A DNA stretch of 39,227 bases from an uncultured Bacteroidales bacterium. Its GTDB lineage: Bacteria > Bacteroidota > Bacteroidia > Bacteroidales > FEN-979. The translations under genes were made by a program, and so were the position numbers. The notes beneath the pieces were generated by a model that was given only the letters and a program-made list of their open reading frames with translations, ran no database searches and was not told the DNA's origin. How positions within the stretch are numbered: the first letter of the stretch is position 1; each line of letters begins with the position of its first letter. The stretch lies in contig CAIKNA010000266.1 of NCBI GenBank assembly GCA_903828645.1, positions 1 to 39,227 on the forward strand. Reading direction: 5' to 3'. This document shows positions 8,321-16,397 of the stretch, piece after piece.

Positions 8321-10267
8321 CTAATTGATCAGGATCATCTTCTTCGTGTCCGTGAAGTTTCCAGCCTCCATTTTTAATACATAGATCCCGGGTAGAAATC
8401 CCTGGTTGGTCCAAACAAATCTGTAGATTCCGGGAGTCTGCAACCGGTTTACAGGACAATCCAACAATTTCCCGTTACTGTCATAGACAGAAACAGTAAC
8501 TTTTTGTTCTGTTGCAATTTCGTAGGAAATCAATGTGCTGTTTTTGAACGGATTTGGTTCATTCTGGTTCAATTTAAATCCTTTCTGCGGTGATACGGTT
8601 TTAACACCGAAAATAGTTGCAGCTTGTTTTAAAAGGATATTGCGGTATGGGTCAAATACCAGGTTCACAGGCTTTTTTGAAAACGAAAATGCGAATTCCT
8701 GGTGATTTTCATCATTCATAACCTTTATGATGGTGTCGGTTGCGTCACTGAAAGAGATTTGGAACTGAAGCGGCATCTTAAAAAATATGGGATTCAACTG
8801 GGTTTGGTTCACGGTGACGGACACGCGCCAGGAGGTTTTTCCAAGGCTGTCGATCTCGAAAGTATTCTGATAAACTGGGTGGTTTGGGCTGTAAATCCAT
8901 TCATTAAAAAACCAGTCCAGGTCTTCCCCGGCAGACTGGCTGACTTTTTTGACAAAATCGCCGGTGAATGCATTTTTAAACCTGAAATTGGTGTCGGTGG
9001 CATAATCGTGAATCACTTTGAAAAAGAGACTGTCGCCCAGCACATACCTCAACTGAAAAAGTACGCAGGCTCCTTTATTATACGAAACAGCCTGGTTATA
9101 GAGTGTATTGCCTGTAGGGGTGTTTATTGCCCAGGAGGCATGGTAAACCGGCCACCCGGGATTATGGGCCAGGTAGTAATTCGCAAGCGAATTCATGCTG
9201 GTTCTGTATGCTTGGGCACCCGCCGAATGGTCAACCCACAAATTCTGGCAGAAAGTTGCAAATCCCTCATTCAGCCAGATATCGGCCCAGGTGCCGCAGG
9301 TAATTAAATCGCCGAACCATTGATGAGAATGCTCATGAGCGACCAGGTTGGCATCGCCATACCCGCCAGGCATGAGATTCACCATGCTCTGATTCTCCAT
9401 GCCACCCCATGGAAATGAGCCGTTAAGAGTTGCAAATCCTATTTTTTCGAACGGATAATCTCCGAATTTTTTTGAGTAAAAATTGGTCAGTGGGATGATC
9501 GTACTGTCAATAACAGAAAGATTTTCCCCTGGTTTATAGTAGATCCGGACTGGGATACTGTCAGTTGGATTTGATAGTTTGTGCCAGTAAAGTGTATGAA
9601 GCTGGAAATTGACTGCAGAAGTAAAGGTGATCAGGTAGGTTGATACCGGTATATTGCTCACCCAGTGGTAGAGTATGGTATCCGCCGAGATGGCTGAATC
9701 TGCCAGAACGCCTGTAGAACCAAGCCGCACACCAAGAGGAACTCTGGCGTTCAATTCCCATTTTGCTTTGTCCGACGGTCGATCCCAGCATGGCATCCAT
9801 TTCCTGGCTCCCTCAGGGGGTGAATCGGTAAACACAAAACCCGAGGATACATAAAAGGCGTTGTCACTGGTGTTTTTATGCTTGTAGGATATCCCAACGT
9901 TGACAATTTCCCCGGGCTGATAATTCCTGTCGAGAAGAATATGGAGTATATTCGACTGATGGGTAAAGGACACCCCTGCCAAACTGACCGAATCAATCAA
10001 AATGGAGGTTGCGGTGGCATTCAACATAATGGAATTCAGTGCAGAATCGACCTGGAAAGTTACCATTTCAAGGGCAGTGAATGTTTTGGGAAAAGGAGTT
10101 TGAAAACACGGGACAAGATTTATTTCCAGCTTGTATTTCAACACGTTAAAGCTGTGTTGGGTATAAGAGTGGGTGGTGTCAGCAGGTACAAGCACATCCG
10201 GTGAGGCATAAACTACCTGTGCAGCCAGCATCAACAGCCACAAATTTAAAAGGATGTACCATCTCAT
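8321..10267 (-). CDS. M1-family metalloaminopeptidase with T9SS C-terminal sorting domain (copy 1)
   Basis: A 648-residue secreted peptidase. An N-terminal signal peptide (MRWYILLNLWLLMLAAQVVYA) precedes the M1 N-terminal beta domain (about 35-225). The catalytic domain has the exopeptidase signature GGMENQ at 288-293 and zinc site HEHSH at 311-315 with the third ligand Glu334 in NEGFA, the standard HExxH-18-E arrangement. The last 85 residues (from LNQNEPNPFKNST, with IYVLKM near the end) form a T9SS type A sorting domain, replacing the helical C-terminal domain of classical M1 enzymes. It should be exported through Sec and then T9SS and attached at the cell surface or released, where it would remove N-terminal residues from peptides. 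Its start lies 4 nt after the stop of the paralogous copy, so both are one operon. Confidence 0.93.
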   Translation of the reverse strand: MRWYILLNLWLLMLAAQVVYASPDVLVPADTTHSYTQHSFNVLKYKLEINLVPCFQTPFPKTFTALEMVTFQVDSALNSIMLNATATSILIDSVSLAGVSFTHQSNILHILLDRNYQPGEIVNVGISYKHKNTSDNAFYVSSGFVFTDSPPEGARKWMPCWDRPSDKAKWELNARVPLGVRLGSTGVLADSAISADTILYHWVSNIPVSTYLITFTSAVNFQLHTLYWHKLSNPTDSIPVRIYYKPGENLSVIDSTIIPLTNFYSKKFGDYPFEKIGFATLNGSFPWGGMENQSMVNLMPGGYGDANLVAHEHSHQWFGDLITCGTWADIWLNEGFATFCQNLWVDHSAGAQAYRTSMNSLANYYLAHNPGWPVYHASWAINTPTGNTLYNQAVSYNKGACVLFQLRYVLGDSLFFKVIHDYATDTNFRFKNAFTGDFVKKVSQSAGEDLDWFFNEWIYSPNHPVYQNTFEIDSLGKTSWRVSVTVNQTQLNPIFFKMPLQFQISFSDATDTIIKVMNDENHQEFAFSFSKKPVNLVFDPYRNILLKQAATIFGVKTVSPQKGFKLNQNEPNPFKNSTLISYEIATEQKVTVSVYDSNGKLLDCPVNRLQTPGIYRFVWTNQGFLPGIYVLKMEAGNFTDTKKMILIN

Positions 10268-10271
10268 AGGA

Positions 10272-12269
10272 CTATTTGATTATGACCATTTTTTTCACCT
10301 GCCTTGTATTGCCGGCGGCAAGTTTATATAGATAATTTCCGGCAGCTAGTTTTGAGCAATCCAGGTTTACTTCATAGTGACCTGCAGCTTGCTGCATATC
10401 AATCGGCCGCATCAGAATGACTCCAAGCATGTCGGTTATCTCAACGGTTACATGCATGGATTCATCAATGTCATAGTTGATATGGGTAATGTTCCCGGCA
10501 GGATTGGGCGAGTTCTGTGAAAGGTTGGCATGAACGCTTGCTGCAAGGCCGTCATTGATTCCAACCGAGGTGCCTCCTCCTTTAAGCACGATTTGCCTGT
10601 TTGGATCAAATTTGAAAGATACGGGCTGTTTCCCTACTATCCAGGAGAACCGCTGAGAGTTGACATCGTTCATGACCCGGAACGTGGTATCGGTCGCATC
10701 GGCAAACCGAACAAGTACTTCTAACGGCATTTTGAAAAACGGAGGATTGGTCTGAACCTGTTTTGCAAGGAAATCAACCTGCCATTGACCAGTGCCAAGA
10801 TTTTGAAAATCATACAAATTCTGGTAAACCGGATGATTTGGCTGAAAGATCCATTCGTCAAAGTACCAGTTGTAATTCTCCCCGGTAACCTGGTTGACCT
10901 TTGCATTGAAATCAGCGACGGTCGCGGAATGAAATTTCAGCGTGGTATCGGCACAATAGCCCTTAAGTGTCTGAAAAAACAGGGAATCTCCGAGTACGTA
11001 ACGCAGTTGATGGAGCACGCAGGCACCTTTTGCATAGGTGATCGCATAGTTAAACAATGTATCGACCGACGGAGTGTGCACCGCCCATGCGGGATCGGAA
11101 ACCGGCCAGCCGGGATTATTTGCAAGATAGTTGCTGGCATCAGAATTAATCGTGTTTTTGTAAGCCGTATAGCCACCGTAACTTTCATACCAGAAAGCTT
11201 CGCTCCAGGTAGCAAATCCTTCGTTAAGCCAGATATCTGCCCAGGTGCTGCATGTAATCATGTCGCCAAACCATTGATGGGCATATTCATGTGCTGCAAG
11301 ACTTTCCTGCCAGCAGCCCGGACACAGGCTCGTCAGGGTCTGGTTTTCCATTCCTCCCCAGACAAAGTCGGAGTTCAGTGTGGCAAATCCATTTTTCGGA
11401 AATGGATGTTCGATGAAATTCTGGGAGTACCATGTCGTCATAGCCGGCATGATTGCCATGACAGGGGCTGGATTCTCACCAAGGTTGAAATAATATCTCA
11501 GCGGAATACTGTCGGCCGGGTTGCTTATTTTGTGCCACCAGCCAATGTTCAACTGGTAGTTGACCTTTGAGGTCATTACCATCAGGTATGTGGCGACATT
11601 CTGATCTGAAATCCAGTGATATGTAAGGAAATCGCCGGCAAGCGTCGAATCGGCAAGCCGACCGTTGGAGCCAAGTTTTACGTTGGCTTTGACCTTGGCG
11701 GTCAATTCGAACAAAGCCTTGTCAGAGGGTTTGTCCCAGCAGGGAAACCACCGGCGGGCGCCTTCTGGCTCGCAATCTGTGAATACGGTTCCTGAATTTG
11801 AATAAAAAGCGAAATCGCTGACGTTATTATGTTTGTAATATATCTTTACATTTGCTGTTTCACCGGGGGTATAAGTGCGATTAAGCTGAACCGTAAGGTA
11901 ATCGTTGACATGTGTGAATGAAACACCGGCAAGCCTTACTGAATCAATTACAAGCGAAAAATTTTCCGCGTTAAGTTTGATCGAATTCAGCAACGAATCG
12001 ACCTTAAAGGTGATCATAACCGAGCCGGTAAAACTTTTTGGGTAGGGGGCTGAATAACAATTGTAAAGATCTACGTTTAACGTGTATTTGGTAACATTGA
12101 ACGAATGTTGGATATCCAGGTTTGTGTTGAAGGGGCGCAGTGGTAAAGCCGCAGAGCCTGATTTTTTCATGGAACAATATGCCGAGCCGGGCATACCGGA
12201 AAAATCCTGGGCATTTATGATGAACAACAACGGGAAAAAAAGAGTGATGAGTGATGCGCGCAGTTTCAT
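10272..12269 (-). CDS. M1-family metalloaminopeptidase with T9SS C-terminal sorting domain (copy 2)
   Basis: The chosen ATG at 12269 gives 665 residues starting MKLRASLITLFFPLLFIINA, a good signal peptide. The frame is open upstream to a TTG at 12302, but that lies within or ahead of a -7 element (12307-12300), so the ATG is preferred. Catalytic features are GGMENQ at 305-310 and HEYAH at 327-331 with Glu350 in NEGFA. The C-terminal part (NLSQNSPNPAGNITHINY onward) is a T9SS sorting domain. It is clearly paralogous to copy 1 over the whole length, including NVTKYTLNVDLYNC/NVLKYKLEINLVPC and the PCWDxPSDKA segment, but has an extra 20-residue linker after the signal peptide. It acts outside the cell as an aminopeptidase, probably with a different side-chain preference. 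It is the first gene of the pair. Confidence 0.92.
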   Translation of the reverse strand: MKLRASLITLFFPLLFIINAQDFSGMPGSAYCSMKKSGSAALPLRPFNTNLDIQHSFNVTKYTLNVDLYNCYSAPYPKSFTGSVMITFKVDSLLNSIKLNAENFSLVIDSVRLAGVSFTHVNDYLTVQLNRTYTPGETANVKIYYKHNNVSDFAFYSNSGTVFTDCEPEGARRWFPCWDKPSDKALFELTAKVKANVKLGSNGRLADSTLAGDFLTYHWISDQNVATYLMVMTSKVNYQLNIGWWHKISNPADSIPLRYYFNLGENPAPVMAIMPAMTTWYSQNFIEHPFPKNGFATLNSDFVWGGMENQTLTSLCPGCWQESLAAHEYAHQWFGDMITCSTWADIWLNEGFATWSEAFWYESYGGYTAYKNTINSDASNYLANNPGWPVSDPAWAVHTPSVDTLFNYAITYAKGACVLHQLRYVLGDSLFFQTLKGYCADTTLKFHSATVADFNAKVNQVTGENYNWYFDEWIFQPNHPVYQNLYDFQNLGTGQWQVDFLAKQVQTNPPFFKMPLEVLVRFADATDTTFRVMNDVNSQRFSWIVGKQPVSFKFDPNRQIVLKGGGTSVGINDGLAASVHANLSQNSPNPAGNITHINYDIDESMHVTVEITDMLGVILMRPIDMQQAAGHYEVNLDCSKLAAGNYLYKLAAGNTRQVKKMVIIK

Positions 12270-12299
12270 GGGAAATACATTTACTTTGTGAATTAACAG

Positions 12300-12307
12300 C
12301 AAAATTA
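12300..12307 (-). promoter_or_regulatory. -7-like element for the M1 peptidase operon
   Basis: The minus strand reads TAATTTTG, matching TAnnTTTG, with the ATG 31 nt downstream at 12269. This gives a leader of about 27 nt and argues against the upstream TTG start. No -33 TTTG box was found. Confidence 0.45.
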
Positions 12308-12375
12308 CTTATTTTTCCGAGGTCATTCATCATACTTACCATAATTGAAAAAACAATTTTTTTCGCGTCCGACAT

Positions 12376-14004
12376 ATGCATAAAACGAAACTTCTTTTTA
12401 TCCTTTTTTCGATACTTGTATACTCCTGCTCAACCGATGATTCCCGGTCGGGGTTGACTGTTTTTCGCTACAATGAGGCAGCCAATATTACGACTCTCGA
12501 CCCAGCCTTTGCAAAAGATCAAACCATCATATGGGCAGCAAACCAACTCTATAATGGTCTGATCCAATTGAATGACCAGATGGAAATTTTACCATCCGTT
12601 GCTAAGTCATGGAATATTTCGGAATCGGGTGTGGATTATTTTTTTCATCTCCGAAAGGATGTTTTTTTTCATGACAGCCCCGCTTTTCCCGCTGGCAGAG
12701 GCCGTCGGGTTGTTGCCGGAGATTTTGTCTTTTCATTTAACCGGATCATCGATCCAAAAGTTGCTTCCCCGGGGTCATGGCTGTTCAACAACCTTAGAAA
12801 ATCGAAGGAAATGCCGGCATTTGAGGCTCACGATGATTCCACGCTCATTATTCACCTGGAACAGCCTTTTCCTCCTTTTCTAAGGTTGCTCAGCATGCAG
12901 TATTGTTCAGTAATACCAAGGGAGGCAATTGCTTATTACGGCAATGAATTTCGCAGAAACCCTGTAGGGACAGGCCCTTTTATATTCAAAATGTGGCAGG
13001 AGGGTGTCAAACTGATTTTTTTAAAGAATCAGCGATATTTTGAAATTGAAAATGGCCTGAGAATGCCTTTCCTTGATGCTGTCGCCATCACCTTTGTTCC
13101 CGACAAACAATCAGCATTTCTTGAATTTGTCAAGGGGAATCTTGACCTGATGTCAGGTATTGACGCGGTATATAAGGACGAGCTGCTGACAAGGGAGGGC
13201 AGGCTTCAGCCATCTTATTCCTCCAAAATTAACCTGGTTACGCAACCATACCTGAATACAGAATATTTGGGGTTTATGGTCGATCGTTCGAACCTCATCA
13301 TGAATGACAATATTCCTGCAAAGGAGATAAGGATGGCCATCAACCTGGCGTTCGACCGAAAAAAAATGATCCGGTACCTTCGGAACAATATCGGCATTCC
13401 GGGATGCCAGGGAATTACGCCCAACGGATTGCCTTCCTTTGATTCCAGCCATGTTTTTTACGACTACGACCCGGGAAGAGCAAGGCAATTGCTTGCATCT
13501 GCGGGTTACCCGGAAGGGGTCGGGTTGCCTTCTATCACCCTGACTTCAACACCCGATTATCTTGATATCTGCAAATACATCCAACACCAGGTTGCGGGCA
13601 TTGGCATTGACCTGAAAATAGAAGTGAGCCCTCCGGCTGCGGTAAAGGAGATGAAGTCGGAGGCCAAACTTCCTTTCTTCCGTGCTTCATGGATTGCAGA
13701 CTATCCTGATGCTGAAAACTACCTTGCCATGTTTTATTCAAGAAACTTTTGTCCGCAGGGACCTAATTATACACATTTTTCAAATCCGGAGTTTGATCGG
13801 TTATATGAAAAATCCATGTCGACAGTCAACGATTCAATCAGGTACGGTTATTACAGGGCAATGGAAAAAATCATGATGGAAGAGTCACCGGTGGTGATCC
13901 TGTATTATGATCAGGTGTTGCGTTTTGTGCAGAAAAATATCCATGGCCTTGGAAGCAACCCGATGAATCTCCTGATCTTGAAGCATGTTAAAAAATCAGG
14001 GTAA
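12376..14004 (+). CDS. Peptide/oligopeptide-binding lipoprotein (extracellular solute-binding family 5)
   Basis: A 542-residue protein with a lipoprotein signal: hydrophobic stretch LLFILFSILVYSC with the lipidated Cys18, followed by STDD. The mature part is a family 5 solute-binding protein: FRYNEAANITTLDPAFAKDQ near the start, LYNGLIQLND, the GTGPFIF segment near residues 197-203, and the characteristic late motif WIADYPDAENYLAMF. Length is typical for OppA/DppA proteins. These bind peptides (sometimes nickel or other ligands) for ABC import. No oppBCDF-type permease or ATPase genes accompany it, so it is an orphan in this window. Its divergent neighbours are two secreted aminopeptidases, which would produce its likely ligands. 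It overlaps the end of the convergent metallohydrolase gene by 17 bp. Confidence 0.93.
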   Translation: MHKTKLLFILFSILVYSCSTDDSRSGLTVFRYNEAANITTLDPAFAKDQTIIWAANQLYNGLIQLNDQMEILPSVAKSWNISESGVDYFFHLRKDVFFHDSPAFPAGRGRRVVAGDFVFSFNRIIDPKVASPGSWLFNNLRKSKEMPAFEAHDDSTLIIHLEQPFPPFLRLLSMQYCSVIPREAIAYYGNEFRRNPVGTGPFIFKMWQEGVKLIFLKNQRYFEIENGLRMPFLDAVAITFVPDKQSAFLEFVKGNLDLMSGIDAVYKDELLTREGRLQPSYSSKINLVTQPYLNTEYLGFMVDRSNLIMNDNIPAKEIRMAINLAFDRKKMIRYLRNNIGIPGCQGITPNGLPSFDSSHVFYDYDPGRARQLLASAGYPEGVGLPSITLTSTPDYLDICKYIQHQVAGIGIDLKIEVSPPAAVKEMKSEAKLPFFRASWIADYPDAENYLAMFYSRNFCPQGPNYTHFSNPEFDRLYEKSMSTVNDSIRYGYYRAMEKIMMEESPVVILYYDQVLRFVQKNIHGLGSNPMNLLILKHVKKSG

Positions 14005-14755
14005 GCCCGTCATAAGCCAGCTTAACAAAATCGGGTAATTCAGCCGACACAGCGGCATCTTTGCCCATCTGGTGGCTGATATGGGTCAGGTAACCCTGTT
14101 CGGGCCTGAATTCATCCATCAATGCCAGTGCTTCTTCAAGGTTAAAATGAGAGTAATGCTTTTGTTTTCTCAGTGCATTCAGAACAATAATTTTCGATCC
14201 CCTGATCTTTTCCTTCTCCTTTTCCGGGATTTTCACTGCATCTGTGATATAGGTGAAGTCATCAATGCGAAACCCGAACACATACTGATCGGTTTTATAA
14301 TGCAATGCCCTGATCGGAATAATTTCCTGGTCCCCGATAACAAAGGGTTTGTTTGTAAGCCGGTGCAGCATGATCTCGGGAACGCCGGGATAAGGATTCT
14401 TTTCAAAAGCATAGGAGAATTCCAGTTTGATAATGCGCTGTACCTTCGTTGAAGCATAAACCTGTGCCGGTTGTCGGTTGATATAGTTGAATGCCCTCAC
14501 ATCGTCCAAACCGCCCAGGTGATCTTTATGCCCGTGTGTTACCAGGATGGCATCCAGCGACCGGATGTTCTCCCTGAGCATTTGCTGCCTGAAATCAGGG
14601 CCGCAATCAATTACGATCCTCCACCCGTTTTTTTCAATTGCGATTGATGACCTCAACCTTTTATCGCGTAAATCAAAAGATTTGCACACATCGCAATCAC
14701 ATGCAATCACCGGAACACCCTGGGAAGTTCCTGTACCAAGAAAAATTATTTTCAT
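13988..14755 (-). CDS. PhnP-like metallo-beta-lactamase-fold hydrolase
   Basis: A 255-residue cytosolic MBL-fold protein. It begins MKIIFLGTGTSQGVPVIACDCDVC, where LGTGTSQGVP and the Cys19/Cys21/Cys24 cluster are typical of the PhnP subgroup, which carries an additional structural zinc site. The metal motif THGHKDHLGGLDD gives His74, His76, Asp78 and His79. Further histidines occur in RALHYKTD, HYSHFNLEEA and YLTHISHQMG. PhnP is a cyclic phosphodiesterase in phosphonate breakdown, but no phn genes are present. In Bacteroidota such proteins are annotated simply as MBL-fold metallohydrolases, so the substrate (a cyclic phosphate or phosphodiester) is an inference. It is convergent with the solute-binding lipoprotein and overlaps it by 17 bp; its upstream side faces the dapA operon promoter. 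Confidence 0.88.
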   Translation of the reverse strand: MKIIFLGTGTSQGVPVIACDCDVCKSFDLRDKRLRSSIAIEKNGWRIVIDCGPDFRQQMLRENIRSLDAILVTHGHKDHLGGLDDVRAFNYINRQPAQVYASTKVQRIIKLEFSYAFEKNPYPGVPEIMLHRLTNKPFVIGDQEIIPIRALHYKTDQYVFGFRIDDFTYITDAVKIPEKEKEKIRGSKIIVLNALRKQKHYSHFNLEEALALMDEFRPEQGYLTHISHQMGKDAAVSAELPDFVKLAYDGLTLIF

Positions 14756-14898
14756 TTATTATAAACTTTACCGAAAAGAAGCGAATTTTGCAACTGTGGA
14801 GTTGATCGGTCATGTTCGAGGCACAAATTTATGTTTTATTAACACAGCATTTAATACTTTGGCAAGAAACCAGGCGTTTATTGTTAATTGTAAACCGT

Positions 14899-14930
14899 TT
14901 TGTAAGGTTTGCATGAAATCATTAACTTTG
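14899..14930 (+). promoter_or_regulatory. Complete Bacteroidota-type promoter for the dapA operon
   Basis: TTTG at 14899-14902 is followed after 20 nt by TAACTTTG at 14923-14930, matching the TTTG-N19-21-TAnnTTTG consensus. The start of transcription would be near 14934, about 30 nt before the ATG at 14965. Confidence 0.72.
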
Positions 14931-14964
14931 CAATTCAGTCTAAATGAATAATTAACTGAAAAAT

Positions 14965-15522
14965 ATGTTTGGTAACCTGAGAATAAGAATTGGTCAGTAT
15001 TATTTTAAAAGAGAACAATCACTTTCAGATCGTCATTGTCAAATGACCAACTTAAAGGATGCAAAAAGAATTGGCATCCTCTATACCCTCGATGATGTTC
15101 CTGATTATGAACGTGTATCGGAGTTTGTATCCCTTTTGCAGGGTGACCACAAAGAGGTGAAGGCCCTGGGATTTGTCAAGAATAGAAACCTGGTACAAAG
15201 GTTTTTGCCCAAATTATCCTATGATTTCTTTTCTAAACGCGACCTCACCTGGTTTTACAAACCTATTCACAAGCAGGTAAAGGACTTTATCGAGAAAGAA
15301 TTTGATCTCCTGATTGATCTCAGTCTGCAGGATAATTTTCCTTTGAAATATATTTCAGGATTGTCTAACGCATTGTGCCGGGTCGGGAAATTTTCGGATA
15401 AAAACACTGAATATTATGATTTAATGATTGATCTGAAACCGAGCATGACTTCTGAGGAGTACCTCGGTCAGGTTCAGCATTATCTAACTGTAATCAAAAC
15501 ACATGCGAAAAGGATATCATAA
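14965..15522 (+). CDS. Conserved protein of unknown function (DUF6913-like) upstream of dapA
   Basis: A 185-residue soluble protein without signal peptide or membrane segment. I recognise it tentatively as the Bacteroidota family DUF6913, commonly located next to dapA. Visible features are a basic N-terminus, an AKRIGILYTLDD segment near residue 33, LGFVKNRNLVQRF, LTWFYKPIHKQVKDF, and EFDLLIDLSLQDNFPLKYIS, which resembles a Rossmann-like alternation of strands and helices. No catalytic motif stands out. Its 3' end overlaps the dapA start by 20 bp, so translation is probably coupled. It is first in the operon with dapA and a secreted carboxypeptidase. Function cannot be inferred beyond a possible link to lysine/diaminopimelate synthesis from context. 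Confidence 0.82.
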   Translation: MFGNLRIRIGQYYFKREQSLSDRHCQMTNLKDAKRIGILYTLDDVPDYERVSEFVSLLQGDHKEVKALGFVKNRNLVQRFLPKLSYDFFSKRDLTWFYKPIHKQVKDFIEKEFDLLIDLSLQDNFPLKYISGLSNALCRVGKFSDKNTEYYDLMIDLKPSMTSEEYLGQVQHYLTVIKTHAKRIS

Positions 15523-16396
15523 ATTCAAGGGAACCGGAGTTGCAATTATAACCCCGTTCAGGAAATCCGGAGCAATTGATTTTGAGTCTTTTGAAAATAT
15601 TATTAACTTTATAATCACCGGCGGTGTTGATTTCATCGTTGTCCTCGGAACAACGGGTGAATCGGCCACAATATCGAAACCTGAAAAGAAAGCACTGATT
15701 GAATTCTCAATCAAGGTGATAAACAAACGGGTTCCATTGGTTGTGGGTATTGGTGGTAACAGCACTTCAGAGGTCGTCCTTGCGATACATGCTACCCCTT
15801 TCAAAGGAGTCGATGCCATTCTTTCAGTATGTCCCTATTATACCAAACCGCAACAGGAAGGAATTTACCAGCATTATAAAGTCATAGCTGAATCCAGTCC
15901 TGTTCCGGTTATACTGTATACCGTCCCTGGACGCACCTCCAGTAATATTGCAGCATCAACAACCTTGCGGCTTGCGAAAGACTGCCCGAATATTGTTGGC
16001 ATTAAGGAAGCTTCAGGGAATTTTGATCAGGTTTTCCAGGTAATAAAAAACCGTCCGAAAGACTTCCTGGTGATTTCGGGAGATGATGGGTTGGCGTTGC
16101 CATTAATTTCAGCAGGGGCTGACGGAGTTATCTCTGTTACAGCGAATGCATTTCCCTTGGAAACCTCTGAAATGATAAAATATGCGATGGAAGGCAATGT
16201 CAAATCTGCCAGGGTAGTACATTATAAACTGATTGACTTTACCAATGCGTTATTTGCCGATGGCAGTCCTTCTGGAATTAAAGCCGCCCTGGAAATTAAA
16301 AAACTTTGCCACAATTATCTTAGACTGCCGCTGGTTCCTGTCAACCATGAAACCTATAAGCTCATTCAGCACTGTATAACTCAAATAGAAAAATAG
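15503..16396 (+). CDS. dapA: 4-hydroxy-tetrahydrodipicolinate synthase
   Basis: A 297-residue class I aldolase-fold enzyme of normal DapA length. It shows GTTGES at 49-54, VCPYYTKPQQEGIYQHY at 109-125, LYTVPGRTS with Tyr139, and the Schiff-base lysine in VGIKEASGN (Lys168). Late motifs include SGDDGLALPLISAGADGVISV. It condenses pyruvate with aspartate semialdehyde, the first committed step to diaminopimelate (peptidoglycan cross-links) and lysine. The related N-acetylneuraminate lyases share the fold, but the residues around GTTGES and the Bacteroidota context fit DapA. It starts inside the end of the upstream unknown gene (20-bp overlap) and ends 1 nt before the next start codon, so the three genes are tightly packed in one operon. 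Confidence 0.95.
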   Translation: MRKGYHKFKGTGVAIITPFRKSGAIDFESFENIINFIITGGVDFIVVLGTTGESATISKPEKKALIEFSIKVINKRVPLVVGIGGNSTSEVVLAIHATPFKGVDAILSVCPYYTKPQQEGIYQHYKVIAESSPVPVILYTVPGRTSSNIAASTTLRLAKDCPNIVGIKEASGNFDQVFQVIKNRPKDFLVISGDDGLALPLISAGADGVISVTANAFPLETSEMIKYAMEGNVKSARVVHYKLIDFTNALFADGSPSGIKAALEIKKLCHNYLRLPLVPVNHETYKLIQHCITQIEK

Positions 16397-16397
16397 C

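Noticed and set aside
8702-9307. Open frame of 201 codons on the plus strand
   Set aside because: It lies entirely antisense to the well-supported M1 peptidase gene (copy 1), whose catalytic motifs are in the opposite strand. Its product has no recognisable domain.
10785-11570. Open frame of 261 codons on the plus strand
   Set aside because: Antisense shadow of the second M1 peptidase; its opening frame follows the codon structure of the real gene.
12270-12302. Extended TTG start for the second M1 peptidase
   Set aside because: The TTG lies at the edge of the -7-like element TAATTTTG, and the ATG at 12269 begins a proper signal peptide.
12343-12362. AATTG-A6-CAATT followed by T residues as a terminator
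   Set aside because: Only five A/T-rich base pairs, located upstream of both divergent genes where no terminator is expected.
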